Below, in pieces: positions 1-7,015 of a stretch of DNA of 64,000 bases. The notes under the pieces were generated by a model that saw nothing but the letters and a program-made list of their open reading frames with translations, ran no database searches and was not told where the DNA came from. A program made the position numbers and the translations under genes. The stretch spans positions 112,861 through 176,860 of the forward strand of contig NZ_JAIKLE010000012.1 in NCBI RefSeq assembly GCF_022267315.1, written 5' to 3'. The first letter of the stretch is position 1, and each line of letters starts with the position of its first letter. Source of the stretch: Maribellus maritimus. GTDB taxonomy: Bacteria > Bacteroidota > Bacteroidia > Bacteroidales > Prolixibacteraceae.

Positions 1-1
1 T

Positions 2-172
2 ATCGAAATAAATCCTTCTGTTTATGTCGCCGGACTGCGCGAAGGGACAATGCTTTTGCTTGAAAATAATCAGCTCGAATTAATCGGAGACAAAACGTGC
101 CGTATATTCAAAAAAGGAGAGCAAGCAATCGAACTTTCAGAAGGGGATGATTTTAATTTTCTTCTCGAATAG
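2..172 (+). CDS. pepE: Peptidase E (alpha-aspartyl dipeptidase, S51 family), C-terminal fragment
   Basis: Only the last 56 residues are inside the window; the gene starts to the left of it. The readable tail contains an INPSVYVAGLREGT-like stretch followed by LLLENNQLELIG and a CRIFKKG segment, which is the usual C-terminal ending of the PepE/cyanophycinase-like S51 serine peptidases. These cytoplasmic enzymes cleave dipeptides with N-terminal aspartate. The catalytic Ser-His part is outside the window, so activity cannot be judged. The stop is TAG at 170-172, followed by about 100 bases without a clear terminator and then by the promoter of the next gene. The family call rests on a short stretch and on remembered family pattern. 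Confidence 0.6.
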   Translation: MEINPSVYVAGLREGTMLLLENNQLELIGDKTCRIFKKGEQAIELSEGDDFNFLLE

Positions 173-272
173 TTTGAATTTCTGATCCGCTTTTTTCTCA
201 AATCGTTTCTTTAATTCTTTGTTACAAATAAAGGGTAGAAATAAGAATTCTATCGTAAATTCAGCAATTCCT

Positions 273-280
273 TACCTTTG
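273..280 (+). promoter_or_regulatory. Promoter -7 element TACCTTTG for the AspT-type transporter
   Basis: The octamer matches the Bacteroidota -7 consensus TAnnTTTG exactly and lies 21 bases before the ATG at 302. It overlaps a TTG codon in frame with the transporter (278-280); because that codon sits inside the promoter it cannot be translated from this transcript. No convincing -33 TTG was found at the usual distance. Confidence 0.5.
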
Positions 281-301
281 CAACGAAAATTGGAATGGAA
301 A

Positions 302-1888
302 ATGGAACTTTTGTCAAACAGTTATTTTGCTCTGTTTTTAATAGTCGCGCTTGGGTTTATCCTGGGCAGAATTAAGATTTTTGGGCTTTCGCTTGATGTT
401 TCTGCGGTTATATTTATCGCGCTTATCTTTGGCCATTATGGAATTGTTATCCCAAAAGATTTCCAAAACCTCGGATTGGTTCTTTTTATTTTCACCATTG
501 GAATACAGGCCGGACCAGGATTCTTCGAATCATTTAAAAAGGAAGGTCGCCAACTGGCCTCATTTGCTACAGTGTTGATTGTAATAGCGGCGGCTTTTAC
601 TGTCTTGATTGTTTCTGTTTTCAAAATTGACAAAAATATTGCCATCGGACTTCTAACGGGTGCTTTGACAAGTACTCCCGGATTGGCTGCGGCAATTGAT
701 TATACAAATTCTCCTCTTGCATCGATCGGCTATGGAGTCGGATATCCTTTTGGAGTAATTGGAGTAATTCTTTTTATTCGTTTTTTACCAAAAATTCTAA
801 ATATTTCACTTAAGAAATCGGAGGAAGAATTCAATTCAAAAATAAAAGAAGAGTTCCCGGAAATAAATCGACGGAATTTTTTTGTTGAAAATGAAAACAT
901 TGTTGGAAAAACGATTGGAGAACTTCGCATTCGTTTTATGACCAAAGCAGTAGTATCGCGTGTTGTACATGAAGGAATTGCGGTAACACCGACACCTGAA
1001 ACCATTCTACATAAAGGAGATTTAATAAAGGCAGTAGGAACAGAAGAAGCGTTAAAAAATGTAGAATTACTTATTGGGCAGCCGACAGAGGAGGAAATTC
1101 CACTTGACCCTAAATATGATGTACGTGGGGTTTTAGTTACAAACAAAGAAGTTGTAAATAAAACCATCGGACAAATAAACCTGCTTTACACTTACAATGC
1201 AACGATTACCCGGATTCGTCGCTCAGGAATCAATATCTCACCTTCGCCTGGTTCTAAATTACAATTTGGCGATAAACTAATTATTGCCAGTAGCAAAGCA
1301 AATATGGAAATGGTTGCCAAAATCTTTGGTGACGATCAAAAAAGGCTTTCCGATACAGATATTCTACCCGTTGCACTTGGAATAATCCTGGGAGTTCTTG
1401 TTGGAAAAATCGGGTTAAATATGGGAAGTTTTTCTTTTAGTCTAGGACTTACAGGCGGTGTTTTAGTAATTGCACTTGCATTAAGCAGGATTGGAAAAAC
1501 CGGTCCAGTGATATGGACAATGAGTGGCGCTGCAAATCAGTTGCTGCGCCAATTCGGGCTTATTTTATTTCTTGCTGCAGTAGGCTCTGATGCAGGGGCT
1601 GAAATAGTGAAGACCTTTAACGAATACGGCATTCAGCTTTTCTTATTTGGAGGAATAATAACACTTTTCCCAATGATAATTGCTGCACTTGTTGGAAAAT
1701 GGTTTTTCAAAATGAATGTTTTAAGTCTTCTCGGTGCAATTAGTGGCAGCATGACAAGCACACCGGGTCTTGCCGCTGCCGATTCTATGACAGAGACCAA
1801 CGCGCATTCTATTGCTTACGCAACTGTTTACCCAGTGGCAATGGTGCTTTTGATTGTCGTAGTTCAGCTTATTTCACTTCTCCTGTAA
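302..1888 (+). CDS. AspT/YidE-type putative anion transporter with two TrkA-C domains
   Basis: An inner-membrane protein of about 528 residues of the aspartate:alanine exchanger family. It has two hydrophobic halves, each ending in the duplicated signature (T/S)STPGLAAA (near residues 124 and 490), separated by a soluble middle region of about 200 residues holding two TrkA-C/RCK-C type domains (each with a VGKTIGEL- or VNKTIGQI-like start). This layout is typical of the family; substrate is not predictable and many members are uncharacterised. I start at ATG 302 instead of the in-frame TTG at 278 because the latter lies within the -7 promoter element. The next gene is convergent, with only 10 bases between stops. 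Confidence 0.8.
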   Translation: MELLSNSYFALFLIVALGFILGRIKIFGLSLDVSAVIFIALIFGHYGIVIPKDFQNLGLVLFIFTIGIQAGPGFFESFKKEGRQLASFATVLIVIAAAFTVLIVSVFKIDKNIAIGLLTGALTSTPGLAAAIDYTNSPLASIGYGVGYPFGVIGVILFIRFLPKILNISLKKSEEEFNSKIKEEFPEINRRNFFVENENIVGKTIGELRIRFMTKAVVSRVVHEGIAVTPTPETILHKGDLIKAVGTEEALKNVELLIGQPTEEEIPLDPKYDVRGVLVTNKEVVNKTIGQINLLYTYNATITRIRRSGINISPSPGSKLQFGDKLIIASSKANMEMVAKIFGDDQKRLSDTDILPVALGIILGVLVGKIGLNMGSFSFSLGLTGGVLVIALALSRIGKTGPVIWTMSGAANQLLRQFGLILFLAAVGSDAGAEIVKTFNEYGIQLFLFGGIITLFPMIIAALVGKWFFKMNVLSLLGAISGSMTSTPGLAAADSMTETNAHSIAYATVYPVAMVLLIVVVQLISLLL

Positions 1889-1898
1889 AACAAAACTA

Positions 1899-2381
1899 TC
1901 ATTTGTAATTTTCCGGTTCTAAGGCTGACGGAGCCCAATTCTTAAAAAACCTTAAAACCTTATTTCGATCATATCCATCATCTTTTTCAAGAAAGGCAGA
2001 ATTTTGTGTGTGAATCCGATTTCCTTCTCCGTCAAGAATGACAAATACCGGAAATCCGAAACGTTGTGGGAATTCGAGTCCGGCAAGTACTTCTTTGTTT
2101 TTATTCTTTGGGTCATAATTCACCCGGACAATTTCAAAATTTTCCTCAACAAAAATTTTAATCTCGGAATCTGCATCAACAAAACGATGAAACTTTATAC
2201 ACCAGGGACACCAATTTCCTCCAACCTGAATAAAAACATGTTTATTCTCCATTGATGCTTTTTTAACCGCATCAGCCAACTCCTCTTTAGCATTGGCTTC
2301 CGGGTCATAAATTTTAATTTCCTGAGCGTATATGGAATTTACAGTAAATAGTATTATAATTCCTGCAAATAAATTTTTCAT
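1899..2381 (-). CDS. Secreted thioredoxin-fold protein with CPWC motif
   Basis: A 160-residue protein with an N-terminal signal peptide ending near SIYAQ (residues 16-20), so probably periplasmic. The mature part is a thioredoxin-like domain of the type that follows a short helical lead, with active-site cysteines in NWCPWC (C58 and C61) and the cis-proline region GFPVFVILD about 45 residues later. It probably acts as a disulfide reductase or isomerase on exported proteins; the exact partner is unknown. It lies 15 bases downstream of the GH32 gene on the same strand, so the two may be co-transcribed, although no functional link is obvious. Confidence 0.75.
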   Translation of the reverse strand: MKNLFAGIIILFTVNSIYAQEIKIYDPEANAKEELADAVKKASMENKHVFIQVGGNWCPWCIKFHRFVDADSEIKIFVEENFEIVRVNYDPKNKNKEVLAGLEFPQRFGFPVFVILDGEGNRIHTQNSAFLEKDDGYDRNKVLRFFKNWAPSALEPENYK

Positions 2382-2396
2382 TGTTGTTTACTATTT

Positions 2397-3851
2397 TTAC
2401 TTCTCTTCTGACCAAACTGACTCCATTTTATAAGCATCCATTTTTATAACTTCAAGTTCTCCTCCATTGGTAAAAAGAACGAAGTCATCAGCCTTTTCTG
2501 AAGGCGTAAAGCAATTTGAAACCACTGCTTGCCCGTCATTGGCATAGATCTCAACAGAAGCGCGATCAACCAGGATTTCCAATTTTATTTTATTATCAAT
2601 GATCGGCAGCGGAACAGTCGCTCCCAATACAGAGAGTGTCTCACGCTTTACGTTGTATAAAACCTCGGTGCCGGCATCCTTTTTCCCATGACGAAGCATA
2701 AAACCAAAATTATCCGAAGTTTTTATATCAAACTCTGCAATAATATGATAACAATCTCCACTTATTTTCTTTAAAATATTGTCGTTTATTCCGGGAATAA
2801 TATTTTCATTTTTCCAGCTGGTATGTTTTCCATGCAGCGTTTCAACTTCTCTAATTGGCTTCCGAATCAACTTATAACCAAAACTAAATTTTTCAATCGA
2901 AAGTTCACTGGGGAAAGTCATCTGCCCGTTAAACGGCATATCGGGAAATTTTCCCCCACGCATCCATGCTATCTGTATTGTCCTGCCGTCATCTTCAGGA
3001 ATATTACTCCATGTTTGAGTTGCGTAATAATTTTTCCCAAAATCACTTTTCATCTTTCCGGTTTCAGGCGAAAAACTTTCACCGTCAAAGTCACCTATAA
3101 TATAACTTCCATCTCCGTCAAACAACACCCATTTCTTTTCTTCGGGGCGGTTGGTTACCGGCAATTGAACCAGATCCGGACATTCAAAAAAACCGACGAT
3201 GTGACTTTTCCATTCCCAGTCAACCAGATTTTCAGACACATAAAAAGAAACACCTCTCGTTATATCATCATCTTCTGTTTTTCGATATAACGCCATTACC
3301 CAATTCTGGGTGGGTTCATGCCAGAAAACCTTCGGATCCCTTGCATCATCTTTTTCGTCAAATGGAATAATTGGATTTCCTTCATACTTTTCCCATGTTC
3401 TTCCTTTATTTGTACTATAAGCAATACGCTGCCCACAGTGTTGACTTGTATAAAGAGCAACCAGCGTTTTTTCGTCTCCCTCTTGTTTTCCCAACAAATT
3501 ATCCTCATCAACTATTGCCGAGCCCGAAAAAGCGGTACAAAAAACACTATCTTTTGAATTTTCATCAGGATAAAGTGCAATGGGAAGATGCTCCCAATGA
3601 ACCAAATCGCTACTTACAGTATGCCCCCAATGCATATAACCCCATTCATTCCCATAAGGATTGTACTGATAAAACATATGATACTCCCCCTCATAATATA
3701 CCAACCCATTGGGATCATTATGCCAGTTTTTTTCCGGTGTAAAATGAAACTGGGGTCTGTATAATTCTGAATAATAGCCCTTTTCAGGTGCTGACGAAGT
3801 AAAAATCAATAGGGCAAACACCCCGGCAATAGTTGTTGATAAAAATTTCAT
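2397..3851 (-). CDS. GH32 glycoside hydrolase (levanase/exo-inulinase/invertase type)
   Basis: A 484-residue exported enzyme that hydrolyses beta-fructosyl linkages in fructans or sucrose. All three GH32 acidic motifs are present: WHNDPNG with nucleophile D46, RDP at 171-173 (transition-state stabiliser) and FECPDL with acid/base E223. A five-bladed propeller domain covers about residues 32-330 and a beta-sandwich of the GH32 C-terminal type covers about 350-475 (VEIYAN motif). The first ~20 residues form a signal peptide (FALLIFTSS) without a clear lipobox. It is an isolated GH32 without SusC/SusD or fructokinase nearby, and is followed by the thioredoxin gene. Substrate preference between levan, inulin and sucrose cannot be set from sequence. 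Confidence 0.88.
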   Translation of the reverse strand: MKFLSTTIAGVFALLIFTSSAPEKGYYSELYRPQFHFTPEKNWHNDPNGLVYYEGEYHMFYQYNPYGNEWGYMHWGHTVSSDLVHWEHLPIALYPDENSKDSVFCTAFSGSAIVDEDNLLGKQEGDEKTLVALYTSQHCGQRIAYSTNKGRTWEKYEGNPIIPFDEKDDARDPKVFWHEPTQNWVMALYRKTEDDDITRGVSFYVSENLVDWEWKSHIVGFFECPDLVQLPVTNRPEEKKWVLFDGDGSYIIGDFDGESFSPETGKMKSDFGKNYYATQTWSNIPEDDGRTIQIAWMRGGKFPDMPFNGQMTFPSELSIEKFSFGYKLIRKPIREVETLHGKHTSWKNENIIPGINDNILKKISGDCYHIIAEFDIKTSDNFGFMLRHGKKDAGTEVLYNVKRETLSVLGATVPLPIIDNKIKLEILVDRASVEIYANDGQAVVSNCFTPSEKADDFVLFTNGGELEVIKMDAYKMESVWSEEK

Positions 3852-3948
3852 AAAAATTATTCTGCTTTTTTGGTTGCTTAAATTTTAGGCGCATCTAAAC
3901 TATAAAAATTACTTGGAATAATAAATATTATTCATATATTTACCCTTG

Positions 3949-4028
3949 CAAACCCATAAAATAGAAACTGTCATGAGACGGACGCTTTCGGTCGTCCTCT
4001 ACATTGTTACCTTTTGCAATGCTAGGGC
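3949..4028 (+). pseudogene. Broken 5' copy of the downstream metalloprotease gene (5'-UTR and signal peptide only)
   Basis: Bases 3949-4028 match 4236-4314 at about 90 percent: 8 mismatches in the 56 bases from the ATG (3973 against 4259) plus one indel in the preceding leader. The copied part covers the end of the 5' untranslated region and the codons for the signal peptide (MRRTL...VTFCNA). Similarity stops just after the signal peptide; the following sequence encodes no recognisable protease. A near-consensus -7 element TACCCTTG (3941-3948) sits directly before the copy. It looks like a remnant of a third paralogue or a duplicated promoter/leader segment. Confidence 0.65.
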
Positions 4029-4220
4029 GATTAAAAAATTGTCTTCTGTCAGAAGATCAGTAGGCAATAATTTGAAGATGTATATTAATACTATCTCAGC
4101 TTCATCAGCCCCATTAAATCAGGGAATTTTCCCATTGTTGAAAAAATGCTTATCCCATTTTCAGCATTCATTACTCATTAAATCAGCGCTTTATTTTTCG
4201 AAACCCGTCTCAAGGTTTGT

Positions 4221-4228
4221 TATTTTTG
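4221..4228 (+). promoter_or_regulatory. Candidate -7 element TATTTTTG of the first metalloprotease gene
   Basis: An exact TAnnTTTG match 30 bases upstream of ATG 4259. The expected transcription start is near 4235, that is at the left border of the duplicated leader. No clear TTG lies at the -33 position. Confidence 0.4.
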
Positions 4229-4235
4229 AATATTA

Positions 4236-4314
4236 CAAACCCATAAATAGAAACTGTCATGAGACGGACGCTTTTAATCGTCCTTACCATTGTTACCTTT
4301 TGCAATGTTAAGGC
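4236..4314 (+). repeat. Second (functional) copy of the 79-base leader repeat
   Basis: Direct repeat of 3949-4028 with an offset of 286-287 bases. This copy covers the 5'-UTR and signal-peptide codons of the intact metalloprotease gene. Recombination between copies would delete about 286 bases and place the gene behind the upstream promoter-like element. Confidence 0.65.
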
Positions 4315-6724
4315 CCAAAAGCAACTGTTGACGCAAACCATTAAAGGCGAAAGCCAGATCAACATTGCTTTGGATGACATAAAAAATGAATTTACGCCCC
4401 CACCTACCAATGAGAGACAATTGAAGTCTGGCAGCAACGCCGGAAACTTCTTAGTGACCTACGAAAACGTGCCTACTCAGGCTAAAGCTGCTTTTCAGTA
4501 TGCAGTTTCAATCTGGGAAGGTTTTGTTTCTTCTTCTGTTCCTGTAAGAATCATCGTAAAATGGGAAGAATTGGGAACAAACATGCTGGCTCAAAGCCGA
4601 CCTTCGCAATTTTACAAAAATTTTGATGGTGCTATGTTTTCCAATGTATACTACCCGGTGGCTCTGGCCGAAAAACTTGCGGGAAAAGATATAAACGGAG
4701 AAAGTGAAGCCGACATTGTTTGCAGTTTTAATTCGAATATCCCCTGGTATTATAAAACCGACGGAGATACTCCGTCAACAAAGTATGATTTTGTTACTGC
4801 GGCTTTGCACGAAATCACCCACGGACTTGGATTCTCCGGATTTTTAAAAGCAGAGGATGGAAATGGTTATTTAAACAATACAAACAATTTGCCTAGCATC
4901 TATGATTATTATATATATAATTTCAATGGTCAAAGAATAGCCGATAACGATAACTTTAAGAGCCCTTCAAGTTCATTGTTTCAACAACTAACTTCTGAAA
5001 AGCTAAAATTTAACAAGGAAACGGTAGCCGAAAAATCAGCAACACCGGCACCAAATTTATATGCGCCTGAGAATTGGATAGCAGGCTCAAGTTTATATCA
5101 CCTTGACCATGAGGATTTAAACTCAAATGACGACAACAACCTGATGACAGCATATAAATACAAAGGCCAGGCAATTCACACACCAGGAGATTTGACGGTA
5201 CAAATGCTGGCTGAAATGGGATGGAAATCTGTTTCGTTTGATTTTGAAGTTATTAAGGATTTTGAAGAAACCTGCCTGGAACTCCCGCTCCAAATAGGCA
5301 TAAACAGCGAAATTCCGTTTGACCCAACAAACGTAAAAATAGTCTTTTCAAAAGACTATTTTACCACAAAAGACTCTGTTCGTTTATCTTTCGATACTTC
5401 GTTGCAAAAGTATACCGGCAACCTTCCTGTAAACAATTTTTTGGGTAACATTCAATACTATTTTGTTGCTCAATCCACTAATAATATATATAAATTACCA
5501 AGCACTGCACCGAACAAAAAATTAACTTTTAGAATTGGACCGGATTATTCTGCGCCGGTTGTTTTTCATAACCCTGTAAAACTTGTTTCAAGCTTATTGA
5601 ACTCGGTTCAACTAACAGGCAAAGCAGAAGATAACCTGGGAATTAAATCTGTTAAAGTTGAATACAAAGTTGATGGAATTGACCAGAAACCTGTTTTACT
5701 AACAGTTAATGAAGAGAACTTCTCGGGGACCGTTGAACTTCCGGGGAACCTTCAAAGTGACGACAAAGTTGAATATCGTATAATAGCGAACGATAATTCA
5801 AAAAACAATAACAAAATAGTCGTTCCGTCAAACGGATACTATTCGGTCAATATTTTTGAACCCGGTGAAGCTATTTCTTCATACGAAACTGACTTTAATG
5901 ATTTCTCAGAAGACTTTATCGGGACTGATTTTGATATTTCAACAGTTGAAGGATTCTCAACCGGTGTTTTACACAGTAATCATCCTTACCAACAATCAAA
6001 TATCGAAAATGAAAAACTTGATCAGATTACTCAATTAAAATACCCGATTATTATTAAAAATAATGGACTGATGTCCTTCAAAGAAGTTGTTTTGGTTGAA
6101 CCAGGAGAACCTGAAACCAAATATACAGAATTACTCTTCTGGGATTATGTAATAGTTGAGGCAAGTAATGATTATGGGAGAACCTGGATACCGTTGACTG
6201 AAGGATACGATTCAAACAATGACGACCGTTGGTATTCAAGCTTTGTAAATTCATTAAAAAGTAACGCTTCAAGTACTTCATCAGGCGATGAAAGTTTATT
6301 CGCGACTCGCACTATAAATCTAACTGAAAACACTGGCCTTAAGGCTGGAGATGAAACACTTATTCGTTTCAGGTTGTCGTCTGACAAATCAGTAAATGGC
6401 TGGGGTTGGGCTATCGATGATTTAACAATTCAAAGTAACTCATTGGACACAGAAGAAATAGCTTCAAACGAAAACATTGAGGTTTATCCTAATCCGTTTG
6501 CCGACAACTTTTATGTTGACTGCTCCAACTATAATGACATCTCAGCTTTAGATATTTTAGTTACAGATTTGACCGGGAAAACTGTATACCGCGAAACCTG
6601 GAACGACCCGCAATATTCTTCAAAAAAACAAGTAAATCTCAATAGTATAGAACCTGGCATCTACCTTGTAAATATGGTAACTGATGCGTCACAAGTAATT
6701 ACAAAAAAAATTGTCAAATATTAA
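4259..6724 (+). CDS. Secreted zinc metalloprotease with T9SS C-terminal sorting domain (paralogue 1)
   Basis: An 821-residue exported protein. Signal peptide 1-20 (ends VKAQ); protease domain about 60-325 with zinc motif HEITHGLGF (H184, E185, H188), then SSLYHLDH (H281 is a possible third ligand), a Met-turn-like NNLMT (293-297) and a closing LTVQMLAEMGW. This order is seen in a widespread secreted metalloprotease family in which the canonical metzincin third His (HExxHxxGxxH) is absent. Two Ig-like/adhesion regions follow (about 340-535), then a beta-sandwich region with WGWAIDD (about 550-730) as in MAM/immune-inhibitor-like domains. The last ~80 residues (from VYPNPFADN to KKIVKY) are a type A T9SS tail, so the protein should be exported across the outer membrane and processed. 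The paralogue at 7016 has the same layout. Substrate unknown. Confidence 0.8.
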   Translation: MRRTLLIVLTIVTFCNVKAQKQLLTQTIKGESQINIALDDIKNEFTPPPTNERQLKSGSNAGNFLVTYENVPTQAKAAFQYAVSIWEGFVSSSVPVRIIVKWEELGTNMLAQSRPSQFYKNFDGAMFSNVYYPVALAEKLAGKDINGESEADIVCSFNSNIPWYYKTDGDTPSTKYDFVTAALHEITHGLGFSGFLKAEDGNGYLNNTNNLPSIYDYYIYNFNGQRIADNDNFKSPSSSLFQQLTSEKLKFNKETVAEKSATPAPNLYAPENWIAGSSLYHLDHEDLNSNDDNNLMTAYKYKGQAIHTPGDLTVQMLAEMGWKSVSFDFEVIKDFEETCLELPLQIGINSEIPFDPTNVKIVFSKDYFTTKDSVRLSFDTSLQKYTGNLPVNNFLGNIQYYFVAQSTNNIYKLPSTAPNKKLTFRIGPDYSAPVVFHNPVKLVSSLLNSVQLTGKAEDNLGIKSVKVEYKVDGIDQKPVLLTVNEENFSGTVELPGNLQSDDKVEYRIIANDNSKNNNKIVVPSNGYYSVNIFEPGEAISSYETDFNDFSEDFIGTDFDISTVEGFSTGVLHSNHPYQQSNIENEKLDQITQLKYPIIIKNNGLMSFKEVVLVEPGEPETKYTELLFWDYVIVEASNDYGRTWIPLTEGYDSNNDDRWYSSFVNSLKSNASSTSSGDESLFATRTINLTENTGLKAGDETLIRFRLSSDKSVNGWGWAIDDLTIQSNSLDTEEIASNENIEVYPNPFADNFYVDCSNYNDISALDILVTDLTGKTVYRETWNDPQYSSKKQVNLNSIEPGIYLVNMVTDASQVITKKIVKY

Positions 6725-6736
6725 AATTTACCTATT

Positions 6737-6844
6737 ATGAAAACATTACTTCTTATTGCGTTAATTGCAGCATTTATCGGACTAGTAACTTCTATGGTTG
6801 TTTTTTACAAACTCGTTTTTGTTAAAAAAACCAAGTCGTTGTAA
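6737..6844 (+). CDS. Small single-span membrane peptide, 35 residues
   Basis: ATG at 6737 lies 12 bases after the stop of the first protease gene and opens a 35-residue reading frame: a hydrophobic stretch of about 25 residues (LLLIALIAAFIGLVTSMVVF) followed by a basic tail (KKTKSL) and a TAA stop. A rho-independent terminator follows at 6903, so the peptide would end the transcript of the protease gene. Topology suggests one transmembrane helix with the charged end inside. No family was recognised. The reading frame is short, so chance cannot be excluded, but position, start context and composition all favour a real gene. Confidence 0.5.
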   Translation: MKTLLLIALIAAFIGLVTSMVVFYKLVFVKKTKSL

Positions 6845-6902
6845 AAATTTTATGGGTTACATGAATTTTATTCATGTTTTTTTAAACAAAAGGTAGGAAA
6901 GT

Positions 6903-6930
6903 GCCGGGTGTTAGCATCCGGCCTTTTTTT
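6903..6930 (+). terminator. Rho-independent terminator after the first protease gene
   Basis: An 8-pair stem GCCGGGTG/CATCCGGC (one G-T pair) with loop TTAG is followed by CTTTTTTT. Confidence 0.85.
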
Positions 6931-7015
6931 AAATTGTTTTGCGAGAATGAACTAAATTAGGGATTATTCCTTCATATTTGTATCCGGTTTATGACGGTGC
7001 TAAAACGACAAATGA

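Larger units (their letters stand above)
3852..4258. other. Intergenic region with a duplicated leader
   Basis: About 400 bases lie between the GH32 start and the first protease gene. The left ~90 bases are AT-rich and should hold the GH32 promoter, which I could not pin down. The rest is described by the pseudogene and repeat entries. Between the two leader copies the sequence shows only small repeats: a perfect CTTCTG-T-CAGAAG palindrome near 4044 and the 11-mer CATTAAATCAG twice (4112-4122 and 4176-4186). No coding potential or RNA gene was recognised there. Confidence 0.6.

Noticed and set aside
3946..4311. A 121-codon open frame starting at a TTG upstream of the first protease
   Set aside because: Only the signal-peptide part resembles a protein, the rest has no coding character, and it runs into the leader of the real gene in another frame. 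It is treated as a pseudogene fragment.
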